Shown: positions 43,350 through 52,391, counted from the stretch's first letter. The stretch: DNA of 64,000 nucleotides from Salinisphaera sp. T31B1 (GCF_040361275.1 NZ_APNH01000001.1:1399001-1463000); one strand, 5' to 3'. Notes: generated by a model not told the origin, from the sequence alone. A program made the numbers and translations.

Positions 43350-45617
43350 TCAGGCTTGTACACGTCGGCCTCCATCGCTGCCCAGCACACGCAGCCAGCG
43401 GATGTCGGCGGTATCGGCCTGCGGCTGCGGACTCAACTCGCCGACGCATCGAGCCTCACGGTAGCCGGCCTGCTGCAGCGATGCGACACACTGGCGAACC
43501 GCGGTGCCGGGTACGGCAGCCAGCAAGGGGCCGGCAGACTGAGGATCGAACAGCAGCGGCCAGGCCGGGTGATCGCCGGGCACCCCATCGAACGTCGGCT
43601 GGTAGAGCCGGCGATTGGCGGCCTCGAGCCGGGTTCGTATGCCGGTGGCCGCGAGCACTCGGGCGCCGGCCAGGCAGGGCAGGTCATCAAGGCCAAGCGT
43701 GGCGGTTGCGCGACAGGCCTGCCGCAGCCGGTCGAGCGCTTCGATGAACCCGCCGGCGCTGATGGCCGCGACCGCGCGGGCGCCGTGCGCATACAGCAGG
43801 CGGCCGGCCTCCTGCCGAGACTGGCGCATGGCCGCGATGGCCCCGGTAACCCAGGCCGCCTCGGCTCGCTGGCGAAGATCGCCGGCCGATACGACCCCGG
43901 TGCCGACCGGGCCGGTGACGACCAGCCCCATTGGCGCTGTCGACATCGGCCACGAATGAGGTTGATTATCGTCGCAGTCGGCGAGCACGGTCAGGCTCAG
44001 TGCCAGTTCGACGCTCTCCCAGGCCCGGCCGTCGGCCAGCACTGCGCCGGCCCGAGCCAGCGCGTCCGCGGTCCCAGCCAACAGCTGGAAGAGCGTTGTG
44101 TCCATCAGTGCGGCCGCGGCCAGCGGAATCGCGGCCTGGGCGGTGGCGATACGCGGCGTCGCCCCGGCGGCATATACCGGGTTCAGGGCATGCTCGACGG
44201 CGATTTCGCCGAAAACGAACGGGTCGCCGACCAAGTCGGTGAGACGCTCGACACAGGCGCTCACGCGGTGCTCGGGTGCACAGAATGCGATCGGCCGTGA
44301 TGTGTCGGCCCGGGCGAGCCGCGGACGATCGACTCCCGCATGGCCGGCGAGCCGCTCGAATACGCGATCAATCCGGGCAGACGGTAGCGCGCCGGCACTG
44401 CCGGCATCGCGGTGACCGCCCTGCGGCGAACCGGGCAGGCAACCATCGATGGGTTCGATCGCCGGCTCGGGCTCGACGGTCTTCGCGGTGCCTTGGTGAC
44501 GTGCGATGAAGCGCCGATCGATGCGGTCTTTCAAACGCCACAGCCAGGGCCCGGCGACGGTGAAGCGCCCGCGTGACGCGATGGCACAGCGATCGCCGGT
44601 GCTGATGAGCGCCAGCGCGTTCGTCTGCGCACGAAAATGCTTGAGCCGGCGGCCGCGCGCGGCCCGCGGCAGATTTTCGGCCAGAATCGCACCGGCACGA
44701 ACCGCGTAGACGCCGGACTTGGGCCTCGGCTCCGGTAGCCGGGCGACATCGCCCGCGGCGAAGACCTGCGGATGGGACACCGACTGCAAGGTGGTGCGTA
44801 CGCGCACGAAGCCTTGTGCATCCTGTGCCAGCGCGGACTCGGCCAGCCACGGAGGGGCACTGGCATCAGTGGCCCAGAACACCGCCTCGGCGTCCATCCG
44901 TCGGCCATCGGCCAGGGTGAGGCCGTCGGCATCGACCGCGGCCACGGCCTGGCCGGCGATCACGCGGATGCCGCGCGCGGCGAGCACGGTCTCGAAGCGA
45001 CGTCGAACGGCCCGGTTGTGTTCGCTCAGGATCGTCTTACTGCGGTTATACAGGGTCACCGTCGGCGGACGGGGCAGGCCCCGCAATCGATAGGCCAGTG
45101 CCAGCGCCAGTTCCACGCCGCCGGCGCCCGCGCCGACCACCGCGATGTGCTGGGCGGTCTCGGCGCCGCCCCATCGTCGGCTGAGCTCGCGCAGCCGCTG
45201 CATGAGTACGACCACCGGCTTGACCGGAATTGCATGCTCGGCCGCGCCGGGCACATCCCGCCAGGCCGGGGTCGAGCCGGTGTTGATCGACAATAAATCG
45301 TAGTCGAGCGGCGGCCGATCGGCGATCTGCAACTGCCGGCGGTCGGCATCGAGTCCTATGACTGGCGCATGCACCATGGCCGCACCGGCGAAACGGGCCA
45401 GACGGCGCAGGTCGATATGGGTCGTCTCGTGACGATAATGGCCGGCGATCAGGCCGGGCAGCATGCCGGAATAGGGTGTCTGCCACTCATCGCAGACCAC
45501 GGTGACCCGCAAGCCGGGCACCGGGCGCCGGCCGAGTCGACGCAGCACGCCGACATGCGCATGGCCGCCGCCGGCCAGCACCAGTTCCAGCGCCTGCGGA
45601 ATATGCCGGTCATTCAT
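43350..45617 (-). CDS. FAD-dependent NDH-2-like oxidoreductase fused to a degenerate SelD domain
   Basis: A 755-residue protein. Residues 1 to about 380 are a pyridine-nucleotide-disulfide oxidoreductase related to NADH dehydrogenase (LVLAGGGHAHVGVLRRLG dinucleotide motif, VVGAGAGGVELALALAYRLR second Rossmann site). Residues from about 400 on resemble selenide, water dikinase (SelD), to which such oxidoreductases are often fused. The SelD catalytic residues are not preserved: no GCGC/U-K loop is present (IDGCLPGSPQG instead), the ALSDxYAMG block reads HALNPVYAAG, and DVTGFG reads AISAGGF. So selenophosphate synthesis is doubtful. Probable role: quinone or sulfide-linked NADH oxidation. Confidence 0.8.
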   Translation of the reverse strand: MNDRHIPQALELVLAGGGHAHVGVLRRLGRRPVPGLRVTVVCDEWQTPYSGMLPGLIAGHYRHETTHIDLRRLARFAGAAMVHAPVIGLDADRRQLQIADRPPLDYDLLSINTGSTPAWRDVPGAAEHAIPVKPVVVLMQRLRELSRRWGGAETAQHIAVVGAGAGGVELALALAYRLRGLPRPPTVTLYNRSKTILSEHNRAVRRRFETVLAARGIRVIAGQAVAAVDADGLTLADGRRMDAEAVFWATDASAPPWLAESALAQDAQGFVRVRTTLQSVSHPQVFAAGDVARLPEPRPKSGVYAVRAGAILAENLPRAARGRRLKHFRAQTNALALISTGDRCAIASRGRFTVAGPWLWRLKDRIDRRFIARHQGTAKTVEPEPAIEPIDGCLPGSPQGGHRDAGSAGALPSARIDRVFERLAGHAGVDRPRLARADTSRPIAFCAPEHRVSACVERLTDLVGDPFVFGEIAVEHALNPVYAAGATPRIATAQAAIPLAAAALMDTTLFQLLAGTADALARAGAVLADGRAWESVELALSLTVLADCDDNQPHSWPMSTAPMGLVVTGPVGTGVVSAGDLRQRAEAAWVTGAIAAMRQSRQEAGRLLYAHGARAVAAISAGGFIEALDRLRQACRATATLGLDDLPCLAGARVLAATGIRTRLEAANRRLYQPTFDGVPGDHPAWPLLFDPQSAGPLLAAVPGTAVRQCVASLQQAGYREARCVGELSPQPQADTADIRWLRVLGSDGGRRVQA

Positions 45618-45713
45618 CGCTGTCTCTGTGTCTGACCCGCTTGCGCGCCCCGACGCCTGCGGTCAGCACATCATATGACGAGTCGGGCACGGCGGCCATG
45701 GCCCGGCACGGGA

Positions 45714-45926
45714 TCAGTGCAGGGCGGCAAAGCCCTCGGTAGACAGCCGATAGACGATCAGCAGCGCGTAGATCGCGATCAATGCAATGCAGACGATTGT
45801 CACCGTATGTGGCCCTTTCTGTTCGGGCACCACGTCGCCGCGCATGACCCGCAGCCGGCGGATCACGAGCCGCACTGCGAGCCAGCCCAGAAAAGCGAAC
45901 ACCAGCAGGCCGAACAGGAACTTCAT
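45714..45926 (-). CDS. Small two-helix membrane protein after the rhomboid gene
   Basis: A 70-residue protein (MKFLFGLLVFAFLGWLAVRL, then TVTIVCIALIAIYALLIVYR). It has two hydrophobic helices joined by a basic loop. It starts 10 bases after the rhomboid stop, so it is likely co-transcribed with it. Function unknown; a substrate adaptor for the protease is possible but unproven. Confidence 0.6.
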   Translation of the reverse strand: MKFLFGLLVFAFLGWLAVRLVIRRLRVMRGDVVPEQKGPHTVTIVCIALIAIYALLIVYRLSTEGFAALH

Positions 45927-45936
45927 GGCGAGCGGT

Positions 45937-46545
45937 TCAGAAGCCTGCGCCGGGCTGCATGAGGCGCTCGAGGAACACCGGGCCCAGCCGTGGTTCGAGA
46001 CACAGGGTGAATAGCACGCCGAAGCCGGCCCCCCAGAGATGGGCGCTGTGATTGATGTGATCGTGGCCCAGACGACTCGCGTACAGGCCGTAGGCGGTGA
46101 ACAGGCCGCCGTAGACGATTGCCGGCACCGGGAAGAAAAACACATAGATCGTCGACCATGGCGCGATCAGTATGTAGGCGAACAGTACCGCCGAGACCGC
46201 GCCCGACGCACCCAGGCTGCGATAGCGCGCATCGTTTCGGTGCTGGAAATAGCTCGGCAGGATCGCGACCAAGATCGCCGCGATATAGAACGCCGCATAG
46301 CCGAGTGGCCCGATATAACCGGCAAACGCCTGCTCGATCACCCGACCGAAGAAGAACAGCGTGATCATGTTGAACAGCAGATGCTGGCCATCGGCATGGA
46401 CGAATCCGTGGCTGATCAGCCGCCAGTACTCGCCACGGTTGATCGCCGGCGGCCAGAAGATGAACCGATCGAGCTGGGCAGGATTCTGAAAGCCGGTCAT
46501 TGAAACGGCGCAGGTCACTGCGATGAGGATTATCGTGACGATCAT
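45937..46545 (-). CDS. Rhomboid family intramembrane serine protease
   Basis: A 202-residue protease from the ATG at 46545; the frame stays open to 46647. Six transmembrane segments. The catalytic serine is in RSLGASGAVSAVLFAY (GASGA), the catalytic histidine in HSAHLWGAGFG, and the conserved EYWRLISHGFVHADGQHLLFN block precedes them. It cleaves single-pass membrane proteins within the lipid bilayer. Confidence 0.93.
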   Translation of the reverse strand: MIVTIILIAVTCAVSMTGFQNPAQLDRFIFWPPAINRGEYWRLISHGFVHADGQHLLFNMITLFFFGRVIEQAFAGYIGPLGYAAFYIAAILVAILPSYFQHRNDARYRSLGASGAVSAVLFAYILIAPWSTIYVFFFPVPAIVYGGLFTAYGLYASRLGHDHINHSAHLWGAGFGVLFTLCLEPRLGPVFLERLMQPGAGF

Positions 46546-46660
46546 GATCGAACAGGCCCGGGTGATAGACGTAAGGCAAGCGGCCGTGCCGGCCGGTGTC
46601 TCGCCAGCTGGAGGATGACGCAGGCCGGACAGCCTACGCCAGATCAATCACCGGCGGCGA

Positions 46661-48358
46661 TCAGTACGGTCGCAGACCGTACTGCCGCGCCGGCACTGTG
46701 CGCTCGAGTTCTCCGAGCTGCGCGATATGGCGTTTGTCGACGATCTCGTCGACCGGCCGCTGGCCTCCGGACAGGTTACGTACCAGACGCAGGCGTGTCG
46801 GTTGTCCGCTGCCGTCGAGCGCCATGATCCAGGCCAGGAACCCGCCCGAGTAGCGGACCAGCGTACCGACGGGCAGCGGTCCCTGTCGCTGGACATAGCG
46901 CGTCACCCATTGACGATCGTAGCGCGCGGAGGCTTCGTAGAGCTGTCGATAGGCGCTCAGTGGCGGCAACGCATCGCGCTGGCTGTTCGCGCGCGTGAGC
47001 ATGTCGATGGCGTCGACCACACTGGCCGCGCGGCTCAGCGGTGCGAGCGCGGAGGCGTCGTAGCCGGCCGGATAACCGCTGCCGTCGAGCCGCTCGTTGA
47101 TACGCTCGATCACGTTCTGGCGGACGTCGATCGCGATCGGCAATCGGGGGCCAAGCACGCGCAGCAACGCCGAGACATGCGGCTGAGCCGGCCCACCCTG
47201 ATGTTCGCCGAACAGGTGAGCCTCGGTGAGCCGGCGCCCGGCAACCACTGCACGCCCCAGATCGTGTACCAGGGCGGCGAGCACGATATGGGTCGGCTCG
47301 GCTGCGAGCGTATCGCCGACCAGGTCCGCCAGGCGGCCGGCGACCGCGATCGAATGCTGGAGCAGCAGCGGGTATTCGCCCAGGCAACACAGCGCATAGA
47401 GCAGAGCCTGACGATCCTCGGCCAGCAGCCGACAGATCGTGCGCGCGTCGGTGGCAACCGCCTCGATCGGTGCAGGGCGATCGTTGCGCAGTGCGATCGC
47501 CAGTTTGCCGAGATTGGCCGCGACGGCACCCAGCGCGCCAACCATCGGTAGTGCGACCGGTCGTGGCCGTTCGCCGGCGTCCGTCGGACGACCGGTGAAC
47601 TCGGTGAACTGGGCACAGTCGGCGAGCATGCGGCCTCCACTGCCGCGTCTGAGTGCCAGACCGCGTTCCATATCCGAGAGCATGCGGCCGAGCTGGCGGC
47701 GTTGTGAGAATTCCAGCCGCGCGAAGGATACGCCCACCTGCACGGCGGGACGGTCGTTCATGATCTGAATATGACGGATCTCGCCGGAGGCGGACACGCG
47801 TTGGTCGTGTGGCCCGACGATTATTATCTCGGCGAGCGGCTGGCCGATCCGCCACAACAGGGCAGGTTGGACATCGATCTCGAGCAGACAGCCGCCCAGC
47901 GACAGATTGCCGACATCCGCGGCCACGGGGCGGTCGTGTTCCAGTGTAGTGACCTGCGCCCGTGCAAAAAATTCACCGCCCAGCGGGATACGCGCGCTCT
48001 GGCGACCGTCGCCGCCGAGCATCCGCTCGGGTGCGGTGCAGCGCAGGCCCACGGCCTGGTCGCCGGTGATCGACTCGATCGCGATCAGGCCTTCGAAACG
48101 AACGAAATCGCTGCCTTGGCGAGAACATACCATCAGCGCGTCCGCACGCCGCAGGACGCCCAGATCCTCGATCATCGCTGCCACCCACAGCAGCAGCGGG
48201 GCCGCGGCGTCGTCGGTCTCGATCTTTACGATGCGCAGCGCATGTGCGTGTCCCTCGGGAATCGGGCACAGCCAGAGATCGTCGCCTCGATCGCCGAGCG
48301 CGCACAGTTTAGAGATCAGCTCGGTCGGATGGGGGGCAACGGGGCGCGCGGCATGCAT
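46661..48358 (-). CDS. PilZ domain protein with degenerate HD-GYP domain
   Basis: The ATG at 48358 has a strong GGAGGAGG seven bases upstream, giving 565 residues. Residues about 10-110 are a YcgR-N-like domain. The PilZ domain follows with intact cyclic-di-GMP motifs: RQSARIP (RxxxR) and NLSLGGC (NxSxxG). Residues about 330-520 form an HD-GYP-like domain, but HDxGK reads HDLGR (near AALVHDLGRAVVAG) and the HHExxDGSGYP block reads INERLDGSGYP, losing metal ligands. A likely cyclic-di-GMP receptor rather than an active phosphodiesterase; effector partner unknown. Confidence 0.85.
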   Translation of the reverse strand: MHAARPVAPHPTELISKLCALGDRGDDLWLCPIPEGHAHALRIVKIETDDAAAPLLLWVAAMIEDLGVLRRADALMVCSRQGSDFVRFEGLIAIESITGDQAVGLRCTAPERMLGGDGRQSARIPLGGEFFARAQVTTLEHDRPVAADVGNLSLGGCLLEIDVQPALLWRIGQPLAEIIIVGPHDQRVSASGEIRHIQIMNDRPAVQVGVSFARLEFSQRRQLGRMLSDMERGLALRRGSGGRMLADCAQFTEFTGRPTDAGERPRPVALPMVGALGAVAANLGKLAIALRNDRPAPIEAVATDARTICRLLAEDRQALLYALCCLGEYPLLLQHSIAVAGRLADLVGDTLAAEPTHIVLAALVHDLGRAVVAGRRLTEAHLFGEHQGGPAQPHVSALLRVLGPRLPIAIDVRQNVIERINERLDGSGYPAGYDASALAPLSRAASVVDAIDMLTRANSQRDALPPLSAYRQLYEASARYDRQWVTRYVQRQGPLPVGTLVRYSGGFLAWIMALDGSGQPTRLRLVRNLSGGQRPVDEIVDKRHIAQLGELERTVPARQYGLRPY

Positions 48359-48520
48359 CGGACAGCCTCCTCCAGACGTGCATAGCAAAACACCGCAAAC
48401 CTATCGGCCGGATCGGGACGGGGTTTAATATGCGTCACGGTTGCGCTCGGCCGGTCGATGGATCGATCGACGCGGGGCGGGTTTCATGCGCAGCCCGCAC
48501 TGAGTTCCGGCGCTGTTCGA

Positions 48521-48549
48521 GCCCTCCGCGTCACGGCACTGCGGAGGGC
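48521..48549. terminator. GC-rich hairpin downstream of the MFS gene
   Basis: GCCCTCCGC and GCGGAGGGC form a perfect 9-base stem around an 11-base loop. It lies about 100 bases beyond the stop of the MFS gene (reverse strand) and before the PilZ/HD-GYP gene. A T-run is lacking, so intrinsic termination is plausible but not certain. Confidence 0.5.
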
Positions 48550-48650
48550 CCGAAGCGTGTTACGGCGCGTCGTGCGCTCGTCTCCTGGGCCGGCGGCAGG
48601 TCGAGAACGGGCCGGTCGCCGATGTCGTCCGGGCGTCGCCCCGACGCCGC

Positions 48651-49979
48651 TCAGGACTGGCGAACGGCACTCTGGGCGCGGCCGGCCGCACCGAGCAGCA
48701 TCTTGCCGATACGCAGGCCCGCCCGGCCGGGGCCTTCGGGGCCTCGGTGGAACTCGGTGTTGCGCGGATCCAGCTCGTAGAGTGCGTAGCCCCCGGACGG
48801 CGAGGTCGTGTAGTAGTCCACGCGATCTTCGGCCGGGACATCGGCCCGTCGGCGTAACCGGTAGAGCAGGTAGACCGCCAGAGCCAGCAGAAACGCGGTA
48901 TTGGTATAGAACAGACCGTTCGGCCCGACCCGATCCATCACCGCAGATGCAGCGACCGGCCCGATGCAGCTGCCGATCCCGTAGGCCAACAGCAACGTGG
49001 TGCTGGCGGCGGTGATCTGATGGCTGGGCATCTGGTCGTTGGTGATCGCCACGGATACCGGGTACAGCGCCGCGGACAACCCCATATACAGCCCCACGAC
49101 GCCGATCAGGCGAACGGCGTGGTCGGGGTTGATCAACGGGATCGCCACGCTGGCCGCGGCTGCGACCGCCAGCACGAACATCAGCACGCGGCGCCGGTTG
49201 AAGCGATCGCACAGTCGGCCGATCGGCCAGGCAAGGACCATGGCGCCGACGATCGCACTGGCCATGAACAGCGACAGCCGGTCGGTAGGCAGACCCACGC
49301 GGTCGGCATAGACCGGCGCCAGCGCATAGAAGGCGCTCGTCAACAGGCCCGCAATCAGCGAGCCGCTGACGCCGATGGGCGAAATCCGATACAGCGCCAC
49401 CAGCGACAGCCGTTCGGCACCTTCGATCGGTGGGGCATGCATACGGGTCAACGACAGCGGGATGACCGCGAGGCTCACCAGTATCGTGGCCAGCGTGAAC
49501 GGCAGCGCGGAATCGGCGCTGCCGATATTGATGAGTAATTGGCCGGACGCGGTCGAAAGAAAGAACACCACCTGATAGACCGCGAACAATCGCGCCCGGT
49601 TGGCGTTGGTCGCGCGACTGGAAAACCAGCTCTCCATGACGATCATCAGCCCGGCCATCGCAAAACCGGCCAGGGCGCGCAAACCGGCCCAGAGCGGTGC
49701 GCTCACCGCCAGCGGATAGATCTGGATCGAGATCGCCAGCGTCGTGGCGAAGACCGCGAACGCACGGATATGGCCGACCCGCTCGACCACGCGTTCGGCG
49801 AACAGCGTCCCGCCCACGAATCCGACCGAATAACACACCAGAATCCAGCCGATCAGCGACGTCGAAAAGCCTTCGTGACTCAGGCGCAGGCCCAGCAGGG
49901 TCATCAGAAAGGCGTTGCCAGCGACCAGCAGGATGATGCTGGCGATGAGGGCGATCAGAGAGGAAGCCAGGCGGGTCAT
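48651..49979 (-). CDS. MFS transporter (YcaD-like)
   Basis: A 442-residue transporter from the ATG at 49979; the open frame extends to 50024. Twelve transmembrane segments. SSRATNANRARLFAVYQVVF and ERVVERVGHIRAF are the conserved MFS loops, of the YcaD/DHA-like group. The C-terminus carries a soluble tail (about 395-440). The substrate is not evident. Confidence 0.85.
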   Translation of the reverse strand: MTRLASSLIALIASIILLVAGNAFLMTLLGLRLSHEGFSTSLIGWILVCYSVGFVGGTLFAERVVERVGHIRAFAVFATTLAISIQIYPLAVSAPLWAGLRALAGFAMAGLMIVMESWFSSRATNANRARLFAVYQVVFFLSTASGQLLINIGSADSALPFTLATILVSLAVIPLSLTRMHAPPIEGAERLSLVALYRISPIGVSGSLIAGLLTSAFYALAPVYADRVGLPTDRLSLFMASAIVGAMVLAWPIGRLCDRFNRRRVLMFVLAVAAAASVAIPLINPDHAVRLIGVVGLYMGLSAALYPVSVAITNDQMPSHQITAASTTLLLAYGIGSCIGPVAASAVMDRVGPNGLFYTNTAFLLALAVYLLYRLRRRADVPAEDRVDYYTTSPSGGYALYELDPRNTEFHRGPEGPGRAGLRIGKMLLGAAGRAQSAVRQS

Positions 49980-50072
49980 GACAGGACTCGAACGAATGAC
50001 GAAAAGCCGCCGTGGCCGGACCACGACGCGGTAACCGATATGTGAAACGAAGGCGGGGTGGCCCGCGCTCGG

Positions 50073-50432
50073 TCAGTAGTGCTCGATATGAAACCGGAGC
50101 TGCGGATGGTCGAAGGCCACGTGGCGCGCGATCGTCGCCATCGAATCGATCGGCGTGTTGTAGCGCCAGGCGGCATCCACGAGCGTAGTCGCCCCGTGTT
50201 GCACGTTGAAGTAATCGGCCTCGCCCTTGAACGGGCAGCGGGTTCGCGTGGCCGATGGGACCAGCCGCGCCCGGGCGACCGCCGCCGGCGGAAAGTACCA
50301 GCGCGGTGGATAGCCGCATTCGGTCAGGCATACCGGCGCACGGGTGTCGGCCACGATGGTCTCGCCGGCCATCACCCATACCCGGGCGTTCGGGCGAGCG
50401 AGCTGGATCCGATCCGATGAGAAAGCCGACAT
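50073..50432 (-). CDS. DUF427 family protein
   Basis: A 119-residue soluble protein from the ATG at 50432. The family block begins NARVWVMAGETIVADTRAP and includes YFPPAAV, CPFKGEADYFNV and DAAWRYNTPI. DUF427 folds as a double-psi-like beta structure with conserved residues in a cavity; no reaction has been established. It is divergent from the dihydroxyacetone kinase gene. Confidence 0.85.
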   Translation of the reverse strand: MSAFSSDRIQLARPNARVWVMAGETIVADTRAPVCLTECGYPPRWYFPPAAVARARLVPSATRTRCPFKGEADYFNVQHGATTLVDAAWRYNTPIDSMATIARHVAFDHPQLRFHIEHY

Positions 50433-50539
50433 GAGCACTCCGAGAAGGAAACACCTGGCGGCAGGCGTCTGGCGTCGTCCCGGTTTGGCCGACGTGCGCT
50501 AAGGCTGGTTGCCAGGCGCCCGTTTTCAAGAGCATGAAT

Positions 50540-50574
50540 GCAATTTTCTATAAAAAATTGCGCACAACGCGTTG
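50540..50574. promoter_or_regulatory. Two adjacent palindromes in the dihydroxyacetone kinase/DUF427 divergent region
   Basis: GCAATTTT at 50540-50547 and AAAATTGC at 50554-50561 are perfect 8-base arms around CTATAA. CAACGCGTTG at 50565-50574 is a perfect 10-base palindrome. They lie about 120-150 bases upstream of the kinase start and roughly 110-140 upstream of the DUF427 start. They may be operators or promoter-proximal elements; no regulator gene is adjacent. Confidence 0.4.
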
Positions 50575-50692
50575 CCGGCGACCAGGTGGGCCATGGGCAG
50601 CGCCCAATGCGGGTGCTGGCGGTCGGCGTCTCGGCCTTTATCATGGGCCGGCGCGCTATCCAGCCCCGATATCGATCACACCAGGAGCCACC

Positions 50693-52324
50693 ATGGATTT
50701 CTTCTACAACCGCCCCGAGGATGTCGTCGACGAGACCCTGCGCGGACTGGCCCGAATCGCGCCGGTCACCCTGAGTGAACCGCAGCACGGTATTCGCCTG
50801 GCCGTCGACGCGCAGTGGCGGGGCGACCGGGTGGCGATCATCTCGGGTGGTGGGGCCGGTCATGAACCGGCTCATGCCGGCTTCGTCGGCCAAGGCATGC
50901 TGGCCGCGGCGGTCGCCGGTGAATTGTTCACATCGCCGAGCGTCGAGGCGGTCCTTGCTGCCATCCGCGCGACCTGTGGGCCGGCCGGCTGTCTGCTCAT
51001 CATCAAGAACTATACCGGCGACCGTCTGAACTTCGGGCTCGCCGCCGAACGGGCCGTGGGCGAGGGCTACAATGTCCGCAGCGTGATCGTGGCCGACGAC
51101 GTGGCACTGCCGGACGCTGATCAGCAGCGCGGGCTGGCCGGCACCGTGCTGGTACACAAGATCGCCGGCCACTACGCGGCCGCGGGTGCTGATCTCGACA
51201 CGGTGGCGCACATGGCCGAGCGCGTGTGCGCGTCGCTGTGCTCTCTGGGGCTGGCGCTTTCGAGCTGTACGCTGCCCGGTCACGCGGTGGACCGGCGCGA
51301 TGCGGAGCTCGGTCTCGGGATCCACAACGAGCCCGGCGTTAGCGAGGTCGATCCGCATGACGCGGACGCCGCGATCCAGCTCGTGGTCGAGCCGCTGCTG
51401 GCGGCATTCGATGCGCGTTTCGACGAAGGCACATCGATGATCGTGCTGCTCAACAACCTCGGTGGCTGTGCCACTCAGGAAATGGGCGTACTGATGAACA
51501 GCCTGCTCGCGGCCATACCCGCCGCCCGCATCGCGCGTGTCGTCACACCGGCGGCGTTGATGACATCGATGGACATGCACGGCTTCTCGGTCACGCTGCT
51601 GCCGGCCGAACATGATTTCGTCAGCGCGCTGGAATCGCCCGTGGATGCGATCGGCTGGCCGGGTATTCGCACCCCGGGTGCGGTCACGACGTTCGAGCCG
51701 GCCGTCACTGATTCCGCGCATGACGAGACCGGCGCGCGCGACACGACGCGCGAGTCGCTGCTGCGCGCGGTGATCGACATGCTGGTGGACGCACGGGACG
51801 AACTGGATGCTCTGGACGCTCGGGTCGGCGACGGCGATACCGGCACCACGTTTGCCGCCGGTGCCCGTGCCGTGGCCGCCGCGCTTGACGAGGGCCGCCT
51901 GTCGAGTGGCGAAGACGCGCGTCTCGCCCACGAGATCGGCGATATCCTTGCGCGCGATATGGGCGGCTCGAGCGGCGTGCTGCTGTCCATCCTGTGTACG
52001 GCCACCGGCGCGGCGCTCGCCGAGGACAGCCGCTGGGCCCAGGCGCTCGGGCACGGCATCGAACGCATGCAGCATTACGGCGGCGCCGCCCGGGGCGATC
52101 GTACGCTGCTCGATGCGCTCATCCCTGCCGTCGAGGCGTTGGCCACGGGTGCCGATCTGCATGCGGCGGCCAAGGCCGCACGCGACGGTGCCGATGCAAC
52201 GCGGTCCATGACCCGTGCCCGGGCTGGGCGTTCAGCCTACGTGCCCGAAAACGTACTGCGCGATCTCGCCGACCCGGGCGCGGAAGCCATCGCCCGCATC
52301 TGGCAGCGGCTGGCCGAAGCCTAG
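50693..52324 (+). CDS. Single-chain ATP-dependent dihydroxyacetone kinase (DhaK-DhaL fused)
   Basis: The ATG at 50693 follows CCAGGAGCC and gives 543 residues. Residues 1 to about 320 form the DhaK domain: GGGAGHEPAHAGFVGQG (ligand loop), NYTGDRLNFGLA and LGIHNEPGV, in which the His forms a covalent link to dihydroxyacetone. Residues about 340-540 form the DhaL domain with DARVGDGDTGTTFAAGARA (magnesium-binding Asp residues) and DMGGSSG. The two domains in one polypeptide indicate the ATP-dependent, not PTS-dependent, type. It makes dihydroxyacetone phosphate from glycerol- or C1-derived triose. Confidence 0.92.
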   Translation: MDFFYNRPEDVVDETLRGLARIAPVTLSEPQHGIRLAVDAQWRGDRVAIISGGGAGHEPAHAGFVGQGMLAAAVAGELFTSPSVEAVLAAIRATCGPAGCLLIIKNYTGDRLNFGLAAERAVGEGYNVRSVIVADDVALPDADQQRGLAGTVLVHKIAGHYAAAGADLDTVAHMAERVCASLCSLGLALSSCTLPGHAVDRRDAELGLGIHNEPGVSEVDPHDADAAIQLVVEPLLAAFDARFDEGTSMIVLLNNLGGCATQEMGVLMNSLLAAIPAARIARVVTPAALMTSMDMHGFSVTLLPAEHDFVSALESPVDAIGWPGIRTPGAVTTFEPAVTDSAHDETGARDTTRESLLRAVIDMLVDARDELDALDARVGDGDTGTTFAAGARAVAAALDEGRLSSGEDARLAHEIGDILARDMGGSSGVLLSILCTATGAALAEDSRWAQALGHGIERMQHYGGAARGDRTLLDALIPAVEALATGADLHAAAKAARDGADATRSMTRARAGRSAYVPENVLRDLADPGAEAIARIWQRLAEA

Positions 52325-52333
52325 CGGCGCTTG

Positions 52334-52368
52334 GCTTCATCTGTTGCACAGGCTGCAACAGATGAAGC
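52334..52368. promoter_or_regulatory. 15-bp perfect inverted repeat, candidate upstream activator site
   Basis: Arms of 15 bases at 52334-52348 (GCTTCATCTGTTGCA) and 52354-52368 are perfectly complementary across a 5-base CAGGC spacer. It has a hairpin form that could end the kinase transcript, but no T-run follows. Its core TGTTGC...GCAACA is of the type seen at AcoR/NtrC-family activator sites. It lies about 170-190 bases upstream of the GG-N10-GC promoter at 52524. Confidence 0.6.
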
Positions 52369-52376
52369 GTGTCGAG

Positions 52377-52391
52377 TGTTGCGATGCTACA
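52377..52391. promoter_or_regulatory. Second, imperfect TGTTGC...GCAACA-type site
   Basis: TGTTGC-GAT-GCTACA has one mismatch from symmetry. Its centre (about 52384) is 33 bases from the centre of the perfect repeat (about 52351), close to three helical turns, so two activator dimers could bind on one face of the DNA. Confidence 0.4.

Noticed and set aside
43350-45617. Selenocysteine codon (in-frame TGA) in the SelD domain
   Set aside because: The frame runs uninterrupted, and the catalytic loop region has neither a TGA nor the expected Cys-Lys arrangement.
52334-52368. The perfect inverted repeat as a plain intrinsic terminator of the kinase gene
   Set aside because: Stem quality is high but there is no T-run on either strand; position and core fit an enhancer site better, though dual function is not excluded.
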